NCBI RefSeq assembly: GCF_945859685.1 | Contig: NC_079149.1 | Span: 136,440,153-136,504,152, forward strand | Length of the DNA stretch: 64,000 nt | Reading direction: 5' to 3' | DNA from: Eupeodes corollae | Taxonomy: Eukaryota > Arthropoda > Insecta > Diptera > Syrphidae | Part shown: positions 22,928 through 35,264 of the stretch, piece by piece | Layout of the letters: each line of letters starts with the position of its first letter | Numbering within the stretch: the first letter of the stretch is position 1 | Notes under the pieces: generated by a model | Seen by the model: only the letters and a program-made list of their open reading frames with translations | What the model was told of the DNA's origin: nothing | Databases searched by the model: none | Program-made: the position numbers and the translations under genes

Positions 22928-23207
22928 AGCCTAGTACATACTTGTGAACCATCTCGTGAACCCATACAAATTTCAGTTTTTGGTTCACTCGTGAACTTGC
23001 TTGTGAAGCTGAGTGGAGAACAAAGTGGAGAGTTTTCGTTCACGGGCAATTCACGTGCAAAATGTAAGGGAACTGTTGGTGAAGCTTTGACATTTGGTTT
23101 GTTCATGTTCACAACGTGTACTCACAAGTGTGTACCAGTGAGCAATGTCAAAAGTTCACTTTCTCCACTGGCGAACGTTCACTTCACGAGGAAGTATGTA
23201 CTAGGCT
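22928..23207. mobile_element. MITE family C, copy 1 of a tandem pair
   Basis: 280 bases bounded by inverted AGCCTAGTACATACTT ends, with almost palindromic subterminal GTGAAC/GTTCAC motifs. TTA flanks at 22925-22927 and 23208-23210. The right-hand TTA is shared with copy 2, which follows directly. No coding capacity. Confidence 0.85.
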
Positions 23208-23210
23208 TTA

Positions 23211-23480
23211 AGCCTAGTACATACTTGTGAACCATCTCGTGAACCCATACAAATTTCAGTTTTTGGTTCACCCGTGAACTTGCTCGTGAAGCTGAGTGTA
23301 GAAGAAAGTGGAGAGTTTTCGTTCACGGGCAATTCACGTGCAAAATGTACGGGAACTGTTGGTGAAGCTGAAGTCAAATGTTCACAACGTGTACTCACAA
23401 GTGTGTACCAGTGAGCAATATCAAAAGTTCACTTTCTCCACTGGCGAACGTTCACTTCACGAGGAAGTATGTACTAGGCT
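23211..23480. mobile_element. MITE family C, copy 2 of a tandem pair
   Basis: 270 bases, the same orientation and nearly identical to copy 1 apart from an internal indel near the TGACATTTGGTTTG segment. It has inverted AGCCTAGTACATACTT ends and TTA on both sides (23208-23210, 23481-23483). Confidence 0.85.
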
Positions 23481-23606
23481 TTACCACAATGTGGCGGTGA
23501 AGGTTTTCTATATGAAAGTAGAGTAACAAAACAACATGAACTACCTAATATCGTCACAGCCACTAGATGCCGTCCGTAGTCTTTCAGAGCTAGTTGCTGC
23601 ATTTTA

Positions 23607-23954
23607 TGGCTGAAATCACAATGAAGCTTCGACCTCACGTTTCATTTGACAATCGTAAGGAAATAACGTAATGTTACGTAATGTGACTTCAAACGGAAGC
23701 TCTTGGTCAAATTTGCTGAACATTTGCTTTGTCTGACAGCTCAACAGCTGTAAAAATACATTTGCTTTTGGAGGGATTCCCTTTATTTATTGTAGGCTGT
23801 ATAAGCTACTTCCGCGATAAATTTAATTTTTTCGATTTCAAAACTCATATTTTTTTTTTATTTTGAGAGAATTGGAAGTGTTATTCAAAGCAACCTCGAA
23901 GGCTCAACGTAACGCAGACGAAGCCGAAGTTGAAGCGTGTTTGTGTTTAAGCTA
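23607..23954. mobile_element. MITE family B, copy 2
   Basis: Same family as 22317-22655 (shared internal AGCTTCGACCTCACGTTT, GACAATCGTAAGGAA, CATTTGCTTTGTCTGACAGC). It has ends TGGCTGAAATCAC and, on the other strand, TAGCTTAAACACAAACACGC, flanked by TTA (23604-23606, 23955-23957). It is more diverged and carries a ~90-base internal AT-rich insertion. Confidence 0.75.
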
Positions 23955-24299
23955 TTATGTCTACCAATGAACCATATAGGTTATCCTGCGAAAATAAAAC
24001 TATGTAGATTCATGACATAAAACTTTTATACAGCTTCGTTTTCCTCTTCTTTCAACAGTTGCCAAAACTTTATCATTTGCAATACAAAATAGCTATCTAC
24101 CCTTTATAATGAAAACCAAGTTTAAAGTTTCTGAAATTGACTCAGATGGAAAGAAGGATCCAAAATGGTTTGTATTACGTGTTAAAAGATATATATATAT
24201 GGTGTTTTTTTTTAGAGAGATGTTGAACTTTAAGTAGACAACCTTAATTTAACTGGCCGCCAAATTTTCAGTCAGATTCTTTTAAATTTGATTTGGAAT

Positions 24300-24490
24300 T
24301 TGAAGATCACTTTTGTTTGAACAGAAAATCAATAAACAAAACCTGCGTATCCTTTACAAAAGGAGTGTCATTGGAAACGAGCGTAGGAACTGACGATGAC
24401 GTAGTGTTGCGCACATTTTTTACAAATGACCAGAAATTTGTACTACCTTTTGGGCTTTGTAGTATTTTTTTACCGTAATTTCTGGTCATG
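24300..24490 (-). mobile_element. Jockey-like LINE fragment (region before the RT core)
   Basis: The minus-strand frame contains SPKGSTNFWSFVKNVRNTTS followed by SSVPTLVSNDTPFVKDT, a segment found in Jockey-like ORF2 between endonuclease and RT. No other part of the element is recognisable next to it. Confidence 0.65.
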
Positions 24491-24998
24491 CAAAAATTTA
24501 ATGCGTCGAATTTGTCCGTTAAAAGTCTTTATAGCTTGTTTGAACTTATTCCGGTTTTCTTCAGTAGGATTGGCTTTATAAATCCGGAAACTTACATCTT
24601 TGGTCCTAATAACCTCTTCACAGAACAGATCAAACAATTAATTTTCTTAAGGTTTGATAGATTTTACCCTATTCGGGATCAAATTTCTCATTTTATTTGG
24701 CGATTCGTTAATTTTTTTTTGTTTTGTAGATCCAAACTACAAAAATCTATGATCTGGAAAGCGGTCTAAGTTTAATTGCAAAAATGTTTTTTCATTCACA
24801 TAGTTAATATTTTTGAACACACCCTATTCATTGTTGATAAGGTAGTTTTGTATTGTAACACTACGTTACGCTTAAGAACGTCATTTTCGTTCTGTCACTG
24901 TCAAATTATTTTTCTCGACTACCTTATTTTGTTTGTATAAATAAATACAATCACTAAGAAAATCTAATATTTTAATTTAAAAAAACTTTCTTAACAAA
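24491..24998. other. 5' flank of CRIPT
   Basis: No gene supported. A plus-strand frame at 24488-24769 lacks motifs. The region just before 24999 must contain the CRIPT promoter and 5'-UTR; I see no clear TATA box. Confidence 0.4.
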
Positions 24999-25359
24999 AT
25001 GGTTTGCGAGAAATGTGAAGCTAAATTATCTAAAATAATCACACCCGATCCATGGAAAGCAGGAGCCCGGAATACAACCAAACCAGGAGGAAGAAAAGTC
25101 AATGAAAACAAAGCCCTAACGAGCGCTCGAGAAAAAGCAAGTCCCATGTCCAGATCACTTGCTCCTTGCCGGTAAATGATTTACATAAATATACATTTTT
25201 CAGCAACTAATAAAAATAAATAATTGTAGGATATGTCGCCAAAAAGTCTACCAAGCGGGATCTCATTATTGTCAATCGTGTGCCTACAAAAAGGGAATCT
25301 GTGCGATGTGTGGCAAGAAGTTGATGGACACAAAGATGTACAAACAAAGTTCTGTTTAA
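24999..25359 (+). CDS. CRIPT: CRIPT, cysteine-rich PDZ-binding protein / minor-spliceosome factor
   Basis: Two exons, 24999-25171 and 25230-25359, split a CGG codon (CG|GTAAAT ... TTGTAG|G) and give 100 residues, the normal CRIPT length. The start MVCEKCEAKLSKIITPDPWK, the centre NENKALTSAREKASP and the CxxC pairs are characteristic and complete: CEKC; CRICRQKV; HYCQSCAYKKGICAMCGKK. The C-terminus YKQSSV is a class I PDZ ligand (S-x-V), as in vertebrate CRIPT, which binds PSD-95. The zinc-ribbon part is known as a component of the U12 spliceosome machinery. AATAAA at 25424-25429 is ~65 bases past the stop. The gene converges with the minus-strand TTLL4 gene. Confidence 0.96.
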
Positions 25360-25951
25360 AACCAATTCTAATATTTTTAATTATTGTAACTAGATAGATT
25401 GTTATGATGTTTAACAAAAACTAATAAAATATATTTAAGATTTTTTAATCAACAAGTGTTTGGTTCTATGAAACAAAAGGTACTTATTCTTTAAGACGTT
25501 TGTCATTGCTTTCTATAAAACAATGAAATCATACGAAATGTGTAAAAAAATTTACCAAACCCATTTGTTATAAGGGTTTAAATACTAAAACAACAACTTG
25601 ATTGTGCTACCACATGACCTCAGTTACATATGTTTCACGGGTGCTAACCCACCAGATCATTGAAAATCTTTTTACAGTCTCTGAGGATCAATCCTTGACC
25701 AATAAGCTTACGCATCCTAAGCTGCCTCAATACAAGCTTTATGCATATGTCTCTAATTTATTACTTCAATATAAGTTTTATTAATTCTCGTAAATATTTA
25801 TGTCTAAGCCAAAGTTTGGATGTTAAATTTATTTTAAAAATATATGCGTCATGATGTTCTAAGGATAGTCAGTCTCATAATCCAACCATTTACTGCAAAC
25901 AAATCAAAAGACCGAAACCAAATTAGAAAACCAAACTTAAGAAAACAAAAT
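25360..25951. other. convergent 3' intergenic DNA between CRIPT and TTLL4
   Basis: Holds the CRIPT poly(A) signal. It could hold a last TTLL4 exon if the donor at 25969 is used, but no coding block is recognisable in it. Confidence 0.45.
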
Positions 25952-28900
25952 TCAAACCACAAAACTCACATTAGATCCCACTGCTATTGGTCGAGAGTTG
26001 TTCTTATGCACATTACCGTTTTCAACAACTTCTGCTGAACAGTTTGATGGCGGCACACTTGATCCTCGGAAAGAAATTGCATTTTTCGATTCTCCGTCCT
26101 TATTACTTGTCGTCGTTGTGTCGTCACTTTGCTTTATATTCAATGTGTGAACAGAGTCACGACGTTTGGCAATTTCTTCTGGTTTCATGTACATCAAGTC
26201 AATGTCAGTCAAATCAATCTTAGGCTCCTTAGAAAGAAAACAAATCATTCTTGAAACTGGCGAAAGAAACAAATACCATCTGCTTACCTCTATCAAAGCA
26301 GCTGCGGGAACTTTCAAATGATATCCTTCGGAGCATAACTTTTGTAGCAATTCTATTCCGGTGTCTCGATCATCGACGTACTTTGTTTCCCATGCGTCCA
26401 GTAGGCGATTATAGTAGCGGGGATTCTCGATGTAGGCAAGGAACTTGTATGAATCGGCAGTGGGGAAGATTCGTTCCAATGGTTCACAGCGGTTCCGTTC
26501 GTCCTCGGATATAACAAGACATCGAACATCGTCAGGAGTTAGATTTTCCAAAATCGAATCTAAATACTGAGGAGTAAAAAAGTTGATAGGATAAAGTAAA
26601 CCAATGACTCAAAAGTTTTTCTCCTCACATCCTCACGAATCTCAATCAAGCGACTGGTAAAGAAATTGTGTTTTTTGGTCTCTTCGGGTGACAGAATTGG
26701 TGTAAACAGATGTCTATCGTAGCAGAGCGGCCCTGTCATTTTAAGTTCATTTAAGATCTCCGCTTGTTGTCGAACACTTAGCTTTGGTGGCACCTTTAAG
26801 GAAAGAAGAGAGGAAGGACATAAAAATCACAGTTCACAGTTTTTCCCTCATGGAACTCGTTACTTGATAGAGAGCAGTATTGAGGACACCTCGAATGAGA
26901 GGACCCTTCACATGAAGATCCAGTGGCAACTCCGAGTGTAACGATGGTGATATGTTGATTTCCAACAACCACGGCACCAGATTCTCGTCCAGCAGAACAT
27001 CAAAACCGAAAAGCTCATAACAATTGTATCGACTATTCACATTCTGTCGATACATTCGATTCAAACAGCCCTCGCCACTGATCAGAGACTTAATAGCTAA
27101 ATTGCGAAGTGTAGCCCAGAGTCGTTTAGTGTCCACTTCGCGCTTTTCAAGATACGACCATAGGGATTGCAGCGTCCATTTGTGTCCTTGACAGGCATTG
27201 ATGTCTTCATTCTTGGCATAGTTCTCGGATAGTTTGTTGATACTGTAGTTCGTGAGATGCATACACCGGTCGTTAAGGGATGACAATTCCGAACTATATT
27301 TCACTAGAATTTAAAAGAGAAACAAGATTAGGTTGAAGAAATCGATGGATGGATAAACGAACCTGAAGCAAATCTCGCTAAACCATTTTTGTAGATGTAA
27401 ATTCGTAGAGGATTGATCGATGTCACGAGAACGTAAAGTCGCAGGTCGAATTTGTTTTCATTGATTAGAAGAGGTTTTTCGATGTACCTTTAAAAATTAA
27501 TTGAAACAAAATTAGGATAAATCTTGCGTTGAAGTCTCGTGAACAGAAGCTATTTTTGAATATCATAAAAACTTCAACTTACTTTTGAACAACAACTGAT
27601 TTGTCTTTTGGTATCTGAGACCACTTATTGACTACACTTATGCCTGCACCGCGAGCACTTGCCGGTGGCTTGACTATCCACTTTGTAGAATGTGCCGACG
27701 ATCGAGGCCAAACTTTCTTCAATGCTGCTATTTCATCTGGCAATATGTAAGTTCTAAGAAAAATACAAAATCAAAAGTCTTTCAAGTTTTCAAGTTGGTT
27801 TGTCATCCTTACTTCTGCATAAATCCAAATTCACTTTTTCCATGTTTGGTCATGAAAGTCCTCAAATTCCGCCACATACTGTCCTTCCGTCCGATGCGAA
27901 ATGATCCAGGCATGTGATTGAATTTTTGGTGCGAGCGAATGGTTTTGAATCCAGGACTTCGCATGTGCTTCTCCCACACTGCAATCCAATCGGTTGTCTC
28001 TGCAGGCGATATAAAAATTGAGGGTTATCTCCTTTTTTTTTTCTTTTTTTTAAACTCACTTTTAATTAAACGGAATCCCGAATTGAAGATCACTCGACGA
28101 ACGATTCGGGGCATCACCGGACTTAATCTCCATTTGAGAATCTTATGCAGGGCGCTTGGAACATTTGGACCCTTTTCGACATGCGAGGAGAACGTAATGT
28201 AGGGTGCAACATTGGGGAACAAACTCGGCGTAAGAATGGAGTCGGGATTCGGTATCGTCACTGTGACTGCTTCACTCATGAATTGTATATCCGAATCACT
28301 GTCCAACACGAACGGGCAGCCACCAGAATAAGCCTCCTCGTCGTCATCGGAGTCTTCTTCGAAAACATTCAAGTCATCAATATCTAATGGAAAAGAAGGG
28401 AGCATAGATTTACCCAATATAAAAAAGAAGGAAATAAAACAAACCTCCAATATCATCAATTGAATTAATGTCATCATCGTCAACATCCGGATGACTGCAT
28501 GCATCATCGTCAGGTGGTGGCGAGTCACCTTTAGATTCTTCGGAAACGGTTAGTCGAAGGGGCCGGCTGAGTATTAACTTGAGTCTTTCGACGCCGTCTT
28601 CGTCTTCTTTCGGGGGACCGAGCAGTTTATTAGTTTTTTGTTTTTGGTGAGTTGTTAAGCGAACACCCAAAGCGGAAGAAGCGGAGGAGGTGGAATTGTT
28701 ATTATAAGATTGCGGCAGCTGATTGCCACTTTGTTGGGATGATTGTAATCTCGTTGCAGCGAGATCAGGAATTTTATTTGAATTAAGCAAGCTACTGGCA
28801 TGAAATGAGTTAACTATTATTTTGGCAGTCGAGCCAGTCGATTCTTGGTGCTGGTGGTTGTGGCTTGGATTTTGGTTTTGGTTTTGATTTTGATTTAGAT

Positions 28901-29542
28901 TTTGGTTTTGATTTTGAGGCATGTTATTGTTATTATTATGGCGCATAGCGTTGCTGGTTGATTGATTTAGCGTTATTGTTGTAGTCTCTTCTCGGGGCCG
29001 CTTTAAATTTAACTTTTTTTAGAAAGTGTTTAAGGAAAAGCCACCCAGTTTTCACAAACATTAAATGAAACAAAAAGAAAACAAAACACACAGAAAAAAA
29101 CATGCAGAGTTAGTTGCAGGTATGATTAGAGACATAATACTTGTTGTGTAGTGTTTACACGACATTTAAGACGTATTATTTACATTTTACAATTAAATCT
29201 ACTTACCCCTTCGTAGCCTGCCGCGTTGTGGTTGTGTCCGTTTTGTTGGGATGTGATGCGTCTTTTGTTAGTCGCAGCGGCAGTAAGAGACAGCTGAGAG
29301 GCGCATCCTTCAGGCGTGTGAGCGTGGTTGTGAGTGGAGAGCATCTGTTGTATTCTCACCTGATTCTTGTAGCTCTCTATGTCTCTCAGCCAGGACTCGT
29401 GGAAGTCTTGAATCTCTATCGATTGATTGATTTTCTTATTGTGATGATTTGTGTTATGATTATTAGGTTTGGTTGATGCATTTTCCTTGGTGTTCTCTTT
29501 GACGTGTGTCGGAGGCAATCTTTTTTCACTAATTGGGGCCAT
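25952..29542 (-). CDS. TTLL4: tubulin polyglutamylase, TTLL4-type
   Basis: Ten exons with consistent phases: 29542-29207, 29012-28445, 28383-28060, 27999-27813, 27753-27583, 27487-27363, 27303-26864, 26793-26629, 26566-26288, 26227-25952; about 956 residues. The first ~300 are low complexity, with Asn/Gln/His runs. The TTL ATP-grasp domain spans ~400-740. It includes WRNLRTFMTKHGKSEFGFMQ, the ATP-binding KWIVKPPASARGAG (~residue 495), VVQKYIEKPLL, KFDLRLYVLVTS, CMHLTNYSINK, CHELFGFD-like YNCYELFGFDVLLDENL and the metal/ATP LLEINISPSLHSELPLDL (~682), which is diagnostic of TTLL4 rather than other TTLLs. The enzyme adds glutamates to tubulin side chains. The stop at 25954-25952 is preceded by AAT|GTGAGT, a good donor at 25969, so the C-terminus may be spliced to a further exon. 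Confidence 0.93.
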
Positions 29543-31708
29543 TATACTCGTTTAGTGGTTCGTAGTGTTGCGTGGTTAACTTCAATCCTTAGACTCACGA
29601 CTTACTGTCTGCTGCTGAATCGCTGCGCTGCTGGCAGAGTAACATATAAAGTTAGTCAGTTTTAGTTAGTCGCACTGCACCGGACAGTGTTAGATAAGTT
29701 AATCATATGACGATCGATAAATCACCGATCGATCCACTTCTGCTCCGAGCACGTTTCGTGACTATTACACCTCGAGAGGTGCATCTATCTGGTCTTCTTT
29801 TTTTACTTCAATGCAAGTTTTGGCATCAATTCAAAGGTTCATTACTTGAGAAAAGAAGAAGAAGAGAGACAAGACCAAGACAGAATAGAATGAATACCTA
29901 TGCGATAAAAGGAAGCACAGCATAGCACAGTCTTATTGTATTAGGCACATGTTTGTCTACACAAAGGGCAACATATCGAAGTGGAGGCGGTGTGCAATTT
30001 GGTTTATTTTGTGCATCAGCCAGACATGTCATGTTGTACATTTGGGAACAAACGAAGGTGACAAATTGGATTGTGACCGTGGCGGGGTCGCATTTTCGGC
30101 ATTCTTTGGACCATAAATAGGTAAAACCAAAATAGATGTAAACTTATGCAAAAAGTAATTTGTTAACAACAAAAAGAAATAGTTTGTTATTCTTTTCATG
30201 TTCGCTCTCTCTTTGTGCCTCCGATTACTTTATACGTAGGTATTTATGTGGAATAGAGATTTGCATTTACAATGACAAACCGAAAATAGACCATCGTCGC
30301 GAGTTTCTTGTAGTAAAACAATTTTATTTCTGATTTACACTAAACAAAATCAACGACAAACGAACCACTGATTTTATGTGTGCCAAGTGCCAATAAGTTA
30401 TTAGAAGCATATCAGTGATTAATTTCGAGCTTTGGCTAGACTTCTCAAGGAACATCGAGATCTAGTTAGGATGGGAGGACAATTGACAAAGATACATTCA
30501 ACTTTTGCTATTTATTTTATTTTCTCTAGTCAACTTTATGAAATGCATTTCATTGTTTTCATTTGAAGATAAAAAACACATTTTTATTCACAAACAATTA
30601 ATTAGTTCGATTATCTAATTGATGAGTTGGGGTTTTGTTTACATTTTGTTATGCTTTGAGAATTGAGAAGTAGCCGCTTTTAGTTTTAGTGCAATAAATG
30701 ATTTCTAACCTCAATTATTTTCGTTTGCTCGGCTGTTCCACTTCTCTTTTTTTCTTTTTTCATTTTAATGCACTTTAAATGATTTAATTTTTAAAAAGTT
30801 CTTACCTTTTTGATGTTCACTTGAATAGAATTGCTGGTTTTTGTAATTAAGAAAATTGATTTAGCAAATATAATTTATTTATAAACAGAGAATTTTCAAC
30901 AATTTCCATTTGAACATTGAATGTGAATAAAATATAAAAATAATAAGAAAAATAAAGAATTTGCAAAACGTCTAAGCTGTTTGCTGAGCTGAGAGAGAAA
31001 ATAGAAATTGAACTGTCAGATGGGGATTGAAAGTGATGCCAAGATGATTTTTAAGTAAAAAAAGTACGTTCTGATTCACACGGGAAAACTATTATGGCAT
31101 TTGTTTTGATGTTTTCTTAGAAATCGATGATATTTGTCATTTGAATTTTAAAAACTTTCTGAATAATGTTGATAAATATTTAAATCCAAATTATCAATCA
31201 AATACTTTGCAAGGCAAAATAAAATATTGTTTAAAGTTTTCCAATTTCAAAAATACTCTCATACATACTGTCATCTCAAAATAAAGTTTTAGCACTTCAA
31301 AACAAATATAATTATCTTGTCATTATGTGTTTTTTTGTTTAGAATCAGTAAACGTGTAAAAGACGAAAAAGACAACTTTAAATGTCATTTTCAAATGGAA
31401 TTCAAAAACTGTTATACTTTATAGATAAAACGTCATCCAGTTTATGTAAGAGAACAGCGGCTGAAATAATCGCTGCTGAAAATTTAAAGGGGTTTTAAGA
31501 GAACTTTTGAATACTTTACTTTTTAACCAAAACATCTAAATAAAGTAGTAAATTATATATCATATTTTGACATAAATTCCTTGTAGATATACATATATGT
31601 ACTTCAGCCTGGCGAATGACAATTACTTTCGAACTGAGCTAACTGTCAATAGCTGTGTTCACTGACGCTGTGCTGGACTGTTCTAGACAGAAAAGTACAG
31701 CTTTTTGC
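29543..31708. other. 5' flank of TTLL4 and intergenic DNA
   Basis: No gene supported. The first few hundred bases should hold the TTLL4 5'-UTR and promoter. The plus-strand frame at 29707-29925 has no motif. Confidence 0.45.
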
Positions 31709-32263
31709 TGTTCATTGAGGTTTTGTCTGTGCTGAACTGTTCTACTTTCCTGTTCATTGACAAACCTAGAACAGTTTAGAACAGGATTTTCTGTTCTTGC
31801 TTTTGAGTCAGATCAGGTTAGAACAGACTCGTGAGAAATGTCAAAATCGAAGTTGTCATTTTTTTTGTTTACGTTTTGATTTGGCTGTGCTTTGTGTTTT
31901 TTTTTTCTCGTGATTTAAAAAAATGAAAATAAAGTTATTTTGCCAATTTGTTTAATTAAATAATTATAAAATAAATTGAAAACAAAAAATGCATCAAATT
32001 AAATTGACATCATTTTCATTTAGTATTATCTTAGCAATAGCTTGATTTTCCATTTCAATAATTTTTAATAATATTTTTCACAGTAAAAACACAAAAAGTA
32101 AAAAAAAATGATCAAGAATCGAAAGATTCACACAATTTGCAATTTGTTTTTTTTTTTTTTTTTTTGAAAACTGACGTTTAACTAACTGTTCTTACTTGAT
32201 CTGACGTTTCTCACAAACTGTGCTGTCCTGTGCTGTTCTGATCTAGTCAAAACCTCGTTGGAC
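31709..32263. mobile_element. probable MITE with CTGTTC-rich ends
   Basis: Imperfect inverted ends: GTTCATTGAGGTTTTGTC near 31710 and, from the other strand, GTCCAACGAGGTTTTGAC near 32261. Both ends carry several CTGTGCTG and TTCTAGAACAG-like motifs, and a related GTTCACTGA lies ~50 bases further left (31659). The AT-rich centre has no ORF. Exact borders and target duplication were not resolved. Confidence 0.4.
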
Positions 32264-33657
32264 ACAAGTAATTATATCAGTTTAATCCACAAATCTAACG
32301 TAGAATTGCTTGAGCTTGATAAAATACTCCACAATAATGATCTAAATCCTAATCTCTGTGTCATCTTAATCAAAATTTTATAGAATGTTTTGTTCCTTTT
32401 TTTTCAAACTTAAAATATTTTAATAATTGTTGTCCTAAATTTTTGGTCAGTCTTATTTTCAATTTTATACAAACAAATTATTTTCAAGAAATCGTGCAAC
32501 TACCCTAAGTTTTGAGGTTAGACAATCAATTTTGTTTTGTAGTTGTACAACTGTCGTATGTTGGATGGATTTTGGAATAGGCCCAAAAACTACTTAATAG
32601 TGAACATTTCGCCAGTAATTAATGAAATTCACATTGAACTTTTCAAGAACCTAGTCAACTGAATGTTTTAAATGTTTATTTATTTATTTGTTTATTGAAA
32701 CATATTGAGACAGCACCTTATTTTTTTATTTTTGCTAGAAAAAAACTACGATCAGAAATATCAAGAAGTTCTTTCGTTGACGAACTTCTTTAAATTATAA
32801 AATTGATTTAATGAAAGATGGGAAGCACTATTTTTTAGCTTTATTTTTTAAACATGACGTTGCAGATTTTCAATCATAATGGTGAAGTGCAGTAAATGTA
32901 AATATTTATGTAATTTTGTGGTATTTTTAGTTTATTTATTTAAGGCCATTCTTAGAATTTTTGAAAAAAATATGTCCCAAAATGTAAGGGCGGGAAAACC
33001 TTTAAGTACTTGGTTTTCAAATTTAGTAGCACTTTAAATGCTTTTTTTTATTTTTAAAGTTGGTCGTACTCATAACTCAGACAATTTTCAGCCGATTAAC
33101 TTGAAATTTGAAATACATTTTGGAAAATAAATTTTGTTTAGAAATGCTTATTTAATTTTTCAAAGTAATTTTTTTGTTAACAATTTTTGATGATTTTGAG
33201 GAAAGTTTTTAACTCCAATTTTGAAGTTTGCCATTTGGTTAGAAAGAAATGTATCCCACATCCAAAAAATTCATCATGATTAAAACATTACAGGAGATGT
33301 TAGCACGGCCGCTAAAGCTGACTGGAAACTTTATCATTAAAAATCGGCTATTTTGAAGATTCGCTTAACATTTTGTTGGCAGTCACTAATGTGTATAATA
33401 AAACCACATTTCTGAAAAAAAAACCAAAAAGCCTATTTTTTGGCACCAATGGCCTAAAATTAAAAAATAATTCTCTATAAGAATAGAAAAGTTTTGAAGA
33501 ACTCCAGCTGCTATTTAAACTGCAGATGGTGTGTTGCAGCTTTAGCTAGATGTCAAAGCTGACTGGTGTAGCAATTTGTATTGCTTTATTTAAGCGACTA
33601 AGGTTTTTGTCGTTGCACCTTCATCTAAGGTTGGCCACACTTTAAAATTGATATATA
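32264..33657. other. AT-rich DNA without genes
   Basis: No ORF or recognisable element. Contains an (ATTT)n-like stretch near 32680-32700. Confidence 0.5.
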
Positions 33658-33958
33658 CAGTGGTGGACACGAATTAAGCACATTGAAAAGGATACACGTA
33701 TTTTTCTACTTTCAATTCTTTACTTGCAAGTAACGGTTCATTTTTATGTTGTTATACTGTGACTACCTTATATGGTAAAACGGTTTTTCGAAAAATGAAG
33801 ATTGTTCGTAATTTGTGTTGTTTTTAGCTGGACATAAATTTAGCCCGTTTCGCAATCAAAGAGTGTATTTTTAATTTTGTATTTTTTTAAAAAGAAAATT
33901 AATTTTTGAGGTAATTAAATATTCCTTGAATTATCTATAATAAAAAAAATAATTAGTC

Positions 33959-34965
33959 ATGGCAAAACGAAAATGGTGCTCAAAGGAAAAAAGAAGTCTG
34001 ATCTTGAAAATGAAGTCAAAAGGGAGGGAGGTAACAGACATTTCTAAGTTGTAAGAATGCTCAAGGAAGCTGGTTTATAATGCCCTTCGTCATTTCAAAA
34101 AGTTTGGAGTGATTGGAAACGTTAAACAAAACCCCTGGGCCAGAGAGATAACTACAACTGAAGATACAATTATTTATAGGTTATTGACCAAGGATCCCTT
34201 TACGACCTCCAGTGCTATTCGAAGTGAACTTTCTACGAACTATGTAGTAAATGTTTCCTCAAGGACCATAAGACGCCGATTAAATGAAAACAATCTACGT
34301 GGGTGCGTTGCTCAGAGAAAACCGCTTGTATAAAAAAAATCTGAAATCAAGGTTTTAGTTTGCCAAAACTCACCAGACAAACCAATTAGTTTTTGGGAAA
34401 ACTTGTTCTGGAGCGATAAAACCAAATTCTACCGGTTCGGATCGGATGGGAAAAAATATGTATGGCGTCCAAAAAACAGGGAATACGATCCAAGGAACAC
34501 CATTAAGACGGTGAAACATGGTGGAAGCAACGTTATGGTCTGGGCTGCTTTTTCATGGCACGGTGTTGACCCCATCGTAAAAATTGACACCAAATACCCT
34601 ACACAGAAGACAATTTGCCGTTATTATGGCGCTTCATGCACGACAACGACCCTAAACACACTTCAAAGTTAGTGAAGTGTGCCTTAGAGGTGAATAAAAT
34701 CGACGTTTTGAAGCGGCCAGCACAATCACCCGATATTAACTCGATCGAGAATTTTTGGAATGATGTTGAACATCACATTGAGCAAAAATAACTAACCAGT
34801 TCAACACAATTGTATCAGGAAATTCAAAATGCTTGGTATGCAATTCCAAAGTCACGATATGAGGCTTTGGTTGAAAGTTTGCCAAGAAGTTTTGCTTCTG
34901 TACTTCAAAATAAAGGGTTTGCTACCAAATACAAAGAAAAACTTAGAATTGATAACGTTAAGTAA
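33959..34965 (+). pseudogene. Tc1-like transposase with premature stops and a frameshift
   Basis: Starts MAKRKWCSKEKRSLIL with an HTH region, interrupted by TAG/TAA codons. The DDE core is recognisable: FWSDKTKF (first Asp), then after a shift of frame MHDNDPKHTSKLV (second Asp) and RPAQSPDINSIENFW (Glu). The second Asp and the Glu have 34 residues between them (DD34E). All three catalytic residues survive, but stops (e.g. 34789-34791) and the frameshift near 34650 inactivate the gene. The C-terminal tail continues to AAG TAA at 34963-34965. Confidence 0.85.
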
Positions 34966-35175
34966 AATTTTATCTAGAAAGTGTTGAATGTGCTAAATTC
35001 ATGTCCAGGCGAAAATTGATGTTTCTACATCTTATACTTTTTTCTTCTTACAGATGTTAAACATATTTGACGAAGTACTATGAAAACATAGTGCTATGTA
35101 TATGTAATGTACAAAATATAACTAATTTAATAATAACAAAACAAATTGAAAATTAAATGGTTTTTATTTTCTTTA

Positions 35176-35264
35176 GGTTAGGTTAGGTTGGAGTGGCTGT
35201 CCAGATATCATTGACACACGTAGACCTCAAGGGTCCATTGTGATACCACTAATGAGGTTACTCA
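35176..35264 (-). mobile_element. 89-bp 3'-terminal LINE fragment nested in the Tc1 element
   Basis: Minus-orientation insertion whose 3' tail is (CCTAA)n (read as GGTTAGGTTAGGTTGG on the plus strand). It is flanked by an exact 12-bp duplication, TTATTTTCTTTA, at 35164-35175 and 35265-35276. The body shares GTGGTATCACAATGG and the tail with the LINE end at 140-583. Confidence 0.85.

Noticed and set aside
24109..24170. Possible first exon (MKTKFKVSEIDSDGKKDPKW) before a GTTTGT donor
   Set aside because: Too short and unsupported; no following exon found before CRIPT.
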